The position numbers and the translations under genes are program-made. Below, in pieces: positions 5,847 to 7,101 of a stretch of 7,101 bases of DNA (positions are counted from its first letter, which is position 1; each line of letters begins with the position of its first letter). A model generated the notes under the pieces. It searched no databases. It was not told the DNA's origin and saw nothing but the letters and a program-made list of their open reading frames with translations. The DNA comes from JAHJFW01 sp038065635 (GTDB lineage: Bacteria; Patescibacteriota; Patescibacteriia; 2-12-FULL-60-25): the NCBI GenBank assembly GCA_038065635.1, contig JBBTQP010000001.1, positions 1-7,101 on the forward strand. The letters are read 5' to 3'.

Positions 5847-6134
5847 ATGGAGGACACCGCGAAGTTCGAGATTCTTGAAGCGATTCACGCCTTTGCAGAG
5901 GTAGTGGGTCGCAGATTCGAGTCTATTGATAGTCGATTAACAAAGGTAGAGTCACAGATGGTGACCAAGGATTATTTGGATAAAAAACTTGGAGTATTAA
6001 AAGGGGATTTGGTTACGTTGACCGGTAAGGTAGATACGAAATTGTGCGTTTTTGTTGAAGAGACGGTGAAAGAAGGATCGTTGAAGCGTAAGACGGCCGA
6101 TAGTATTTTGGCGATGGAACCATTTTCCAGATAA
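5847..6134 (+). CDS. Short coiled-coil hypothetical protein
   Basis: The preferred 95-aa product starts at 5847 (MEDTAKFEIL). Residues about 6-38 form a heptad-rich helix (IHAFAEVVGRRFESIDSRLTKVESQ), followed by MVTKDYLDKKLGVLKGDL (38-55), a second helical stretch, and a C-terminal MEPFSR. This layout, with VTKDYLD-KL--L-GDL and an ending like LEPF, recurs in short unnamed proteins of Parcubacteria as I remember them; the function is unknown, probably oligomeric and cytosolic. The frame is open back to 5739 with alternative starts at 5739 and 5787, but the extra residues have no such character. A TATAGT at 5807-5812 is a possible -10. It is divergent from rpiB and has the G+C of the left half, so I count it as native rather than part of the island to its right. 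Confidence 0.7.
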   Translation: MEDTAKFEILEAIHAFAEVVGRRFESIDSRLTKVESQMVTKDYLDKKLGVLKGDLVTLTGKVDTKLCVFVEETVKEGSLKRKTADSILAMEPFSR

Positions 6135-6158
6135 TGCACGGAGCGGGCAACCAGTCGT

Positions 6159-6187
6159 TCGACATATTTATATTAAAAATGTAACAT
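6159..6187 (+). promoter_or_regulatory. Putative leaderless promoter of the island cluster
   Basis: TCGACA (6159-6164, 5 of 6 to TTGACA), a 17-nt AT-rich spacer and TAACAT (6182-6187, 4 of 6 to TATAAT) stand 6 nt before the ATG at 6194. The geometry equals that of rpiB. It would drive the four-gene plus-strand cluster. There is no Shine-Dalgarno before the ATG. It sits at the G+C breakpoint. Confidence 0.45.
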
Positions 6188-6193
6188 GAACGT

Positions 6194-6391
6194 ATGTGCA
6201 AGTTAACTAAACAGCAGATTGGAAGACAGGATTTTGTTGACAATCAAATTTTTGAGTTGACGCAAAGACTAATTCCGCAATCAAAACAGATCGATTGGGA
6301 CATTGAAGCAATAGGCGCAGTTAGGGATGTTATACGAGATTGTATTATTAATAATCAAAAATTAATGAGTGAGGCGGAATTTTATCCATAA
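6194..6391 (+). CDS. Hypothetical 65-aa protein heading the restriction cluster
   Basis: I do not recognise this protein. It is 65 residues, mainly helical by appearance, with acidic and amide-rich segments (DFVDNQIFELTQ at 13-24, IDWDIEAIGAVRDVI at 33-47) and an ending MSEAEFYP. There is no signal peptide, membrane segment or cysteine motif. It ends 4 nt before the endonuclease ATG at 6396, so the two are almost certainly co-transcribed and perhaps translationally coupled. Position suggests a regulator or partner of the endonuclease, but it lacks an obvious helix-turn-helix of the controller-protein type. The start at 6194 is supported by the promoter 6 nt upstream. Codon use is AT-rich, unlike the genes left of 6135. 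Confidence 0.6.
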   Translation: MCKLTKQQIGRQDFVDNQIFELTQRLIPQSKQIDWDIEAIGAVRDVIRDCIINNQKLMSEAEFYP

Positions 6392-6395
6392 GAGT

Positions 6396-6812
6396 ATGGA
6401 AACAAATATTTTAATAGCGTTTAATAACGTTTCAAAACTCAAGAGCTTTAAGCTCGCGGAGCTTTATTCCGGTCAAAACCGAATGAACAATGTCGGTACC
6501 GCGTTAGAGTATTTTGTTAGAGATATTTTTTGTTCCAGCATAGATGTTGTTGGTTTAGAGAATAAAAACAAGAGACACTCTGAATATCTTTCGTATTTAG
6601 GGAACCAAAATAACCCACCGGACTTTATTGTTAAAAATGGCGATTCCGTAGAAGTGAAGAAGATAGGTGGGTTAGTTGGTAGTATTGCCCTGAATAGTTC
6701 ATATCCAAAATCAAAACTCCATAGTGACGATGTTCGTATTCTTCAGTCTTGTAGAGAATGTGACGGTGGTAATTGGTCTAAATTTTTTATAAATAAATTC
6801 ATAACTATATGA
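6396..6812 (+). CDS. NgoPII-type restriction endonuclease, N-terminal catalytic half only
   Basis: The 138-aa product resembles the N-terminal half of NgoPII-type type II restriction endonucleases (cut at GGCC), which from memory run to about 270-280 residues. Visible family blocks are NRMNNVGTALEYFVRDIFC (28-46), YLSYLGNQNNPPDF (64-77), VEVKKI (85-90) and ALNSSYPKSKL (98-108), then CREC (119-122). The PD-(D/E)xK nuclease site is intact: Asp76 in PPD and Glu86-x-Lys88. The match stops soon after GGNWSKF, and the stop at 6810-6812 removes the whole C-terminal half; neither other forward frame continues it. It could be a decayed enzyme, a minimal nuclease, or one that works with its coupled neighbours. 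The ATG at 6396 fits the family start; a GTG at 6369 would overlap the upstream gene. No methyltransferase is in view. Confidence 0.8.
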   Translation: METNILIAFNNVSKLKSFKLAELYSGQNRMNNVGTALEYFVRDIFCSSIDVVGLENKNKRHSEYLSYLGNQNNPPDFIVKNGDSVEVKKIGGLVGSIALNSSYPKSKLHSDDVRILQSCRECDGGNWSKFFINKFITI

Positions 6813-7006
6813 TTGACACAAGAAATCAAAATTATTCTGAAACGCTTTCACAAATAGCAGAATTACAAGATTTGGTCGGTAGGCTTGAGAAAAATATTTC
6901 TTTGCAGTTACCCCAAGGTGTAGCTAACGAGCTTGTTTCTGCTAAAGACAAATTTATCAATTGGGTGGAAGAAGCCGAGTTTATTTTACAAAATTATAAA
7001 GTATGA
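6809..7006 (+). CDS. Hypothetical 65-aa helical protein, coupled to the endonuclease
   Basis: I do not recognise this protein. Its 65 residues look helical, with a heptad-like stretch SETLSQIAELQDLVGRLEKN (10-29) followed by an amphipathic segment ending FINWVEEAEFILQNYKV. It has no cysteines, signal peptide or membrane segment. The ATG overlaps the endonuclease stop (ATGA, 6809-6812) and its own stop overlaps the next ATG (7003-7006), so translation of all three is probably coupled. It occupies the place where the missing C-terminal half of the endonuclease would be encoded, but does not resemble that half. A role as oligomerisation partner or inhibitor is possible and untested. Confidence 0.65.
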   Translation: MIDTRNQNYSETLSQIAELQDLVGRLEKNISLQLPQGVANELVSAKDKFINWVEEAEFILQNYKV

Positions 7007-7101
7007 AAAAAGAATTAAGATTTCAGTTTTTTCCAAGGTCAGTTGGAATAAATGATAATGTTCAAAAAATCATAGATTGCTTTTCAGCTGCTCATAAAGA
7101 T
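7003..7101 (+). CDS. Start of a further cluster gene (partial, cut by window edge)
   Basis: Thirty-three codons are visible, beginning MKKELRFQFFPRSVGINDN, open to the window edge. The ATG overlaps the previous stop by ATGA, so it belongs to the same coupled cluster. The opening F-Q-F-F-P-R-S followed by a helix IIDCF is reminiscent, from memory, of a family of uncharacterised PD-(D/E)xK-like proteins that begin similarly; too little is visible to claim it. A cognate methyltransferase is less likely here because no such start is typical of one. Confidence 0.6.
   Translation, partial: MKKELRFQFFPRSVGINDNVQKIIDCFSAAHKD

Noticed and set aside
6013..6243. A 76-aa minus-strand frame across the island boundary.
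   Set aside because: It is antisense to the coiled-coil gene and the cluster promoter and has no recognisable protein character.
6369..6395. GTG start for the endonuclease at 6369.
   Set aside because: It would overlap the upstream gene by 23 nt and add residues not resembling the family; the ATG at 6396 fits the family start.

Overview
The window looks like a piece of a Patescibacteria (Candidate Phyla Radiation, probably Parcubacteria-type) chromosome, read with the standard bacterial code. The case rests on four things. Two secreted proteins share a module with a YVFP-EKTYFTWY core that I know mainly from this group. There is a half-size transketolase gene plus stand-alone Rpe and RpiB. 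There is a short coiled-coil protein of a type common in these genomes. Dispersed ATTGCCACG...CGCAATGAC palindromes lie between genes. The assignment is from memory of these families, not from a search.

Layout. From 147 to 5713 every gene is on the minus strand, at about 50% G+C. In transcription order: rpiB (5713-5276), rpe (5224-4589), a secreted protein with three Ig-like repeats (4544-3156), a secreted cupredoxin (3112-2315), a non-coding block with four palindromic repeats and a strong intrinsic terminator (2314-2041), a DUF4349 membrane protein (2040-1081), two more palindromes, and a transketolase N-terminal subunit (1010-147). More repeats fill 1-117. RpiB, Rpe and transketolase are the non-oxidative pentose phosphate enzymes, which interconvert ribose-5-P, ribulose-5-P and xylulose-5-P. 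The two secreted proteins share a paralogous N-terminal module and look like a cell-surface pair, one carrying a type 1 copper site.

At about 5740 the direction flips. A plus-strand coiled-coil protein (5847-6134) follows rpiB divergently. From about 6160 to the right edge the DNA becomes AT-rich, about one third G+C in the lines I counted. It carries a tight plus-strand cluster of four genes: a 65-aa unknown (6194-6391), the N-terminal catalytic half of an NgoPII-type restriction endonuclease (6396-6812), a second 65-aa unknown (6809-7006), and the start of a further gene (7003 to the edge). The last three overlap by ATGA. This looks like a horizontally acquired restriction or defence island, and it is the most promising part of the window. 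Its cognate methyltransferase is not in view.

Regulation. Several genes have a -10-like element only 6-12 nt before the ATG and no Shine-Dalgarno sequence, suggesting leaderless or nearly leaderless mRNAs. rpe is the exception: its strong Shine-Dalgarno sequence is one arm of a perfect 9-bp palindrome.
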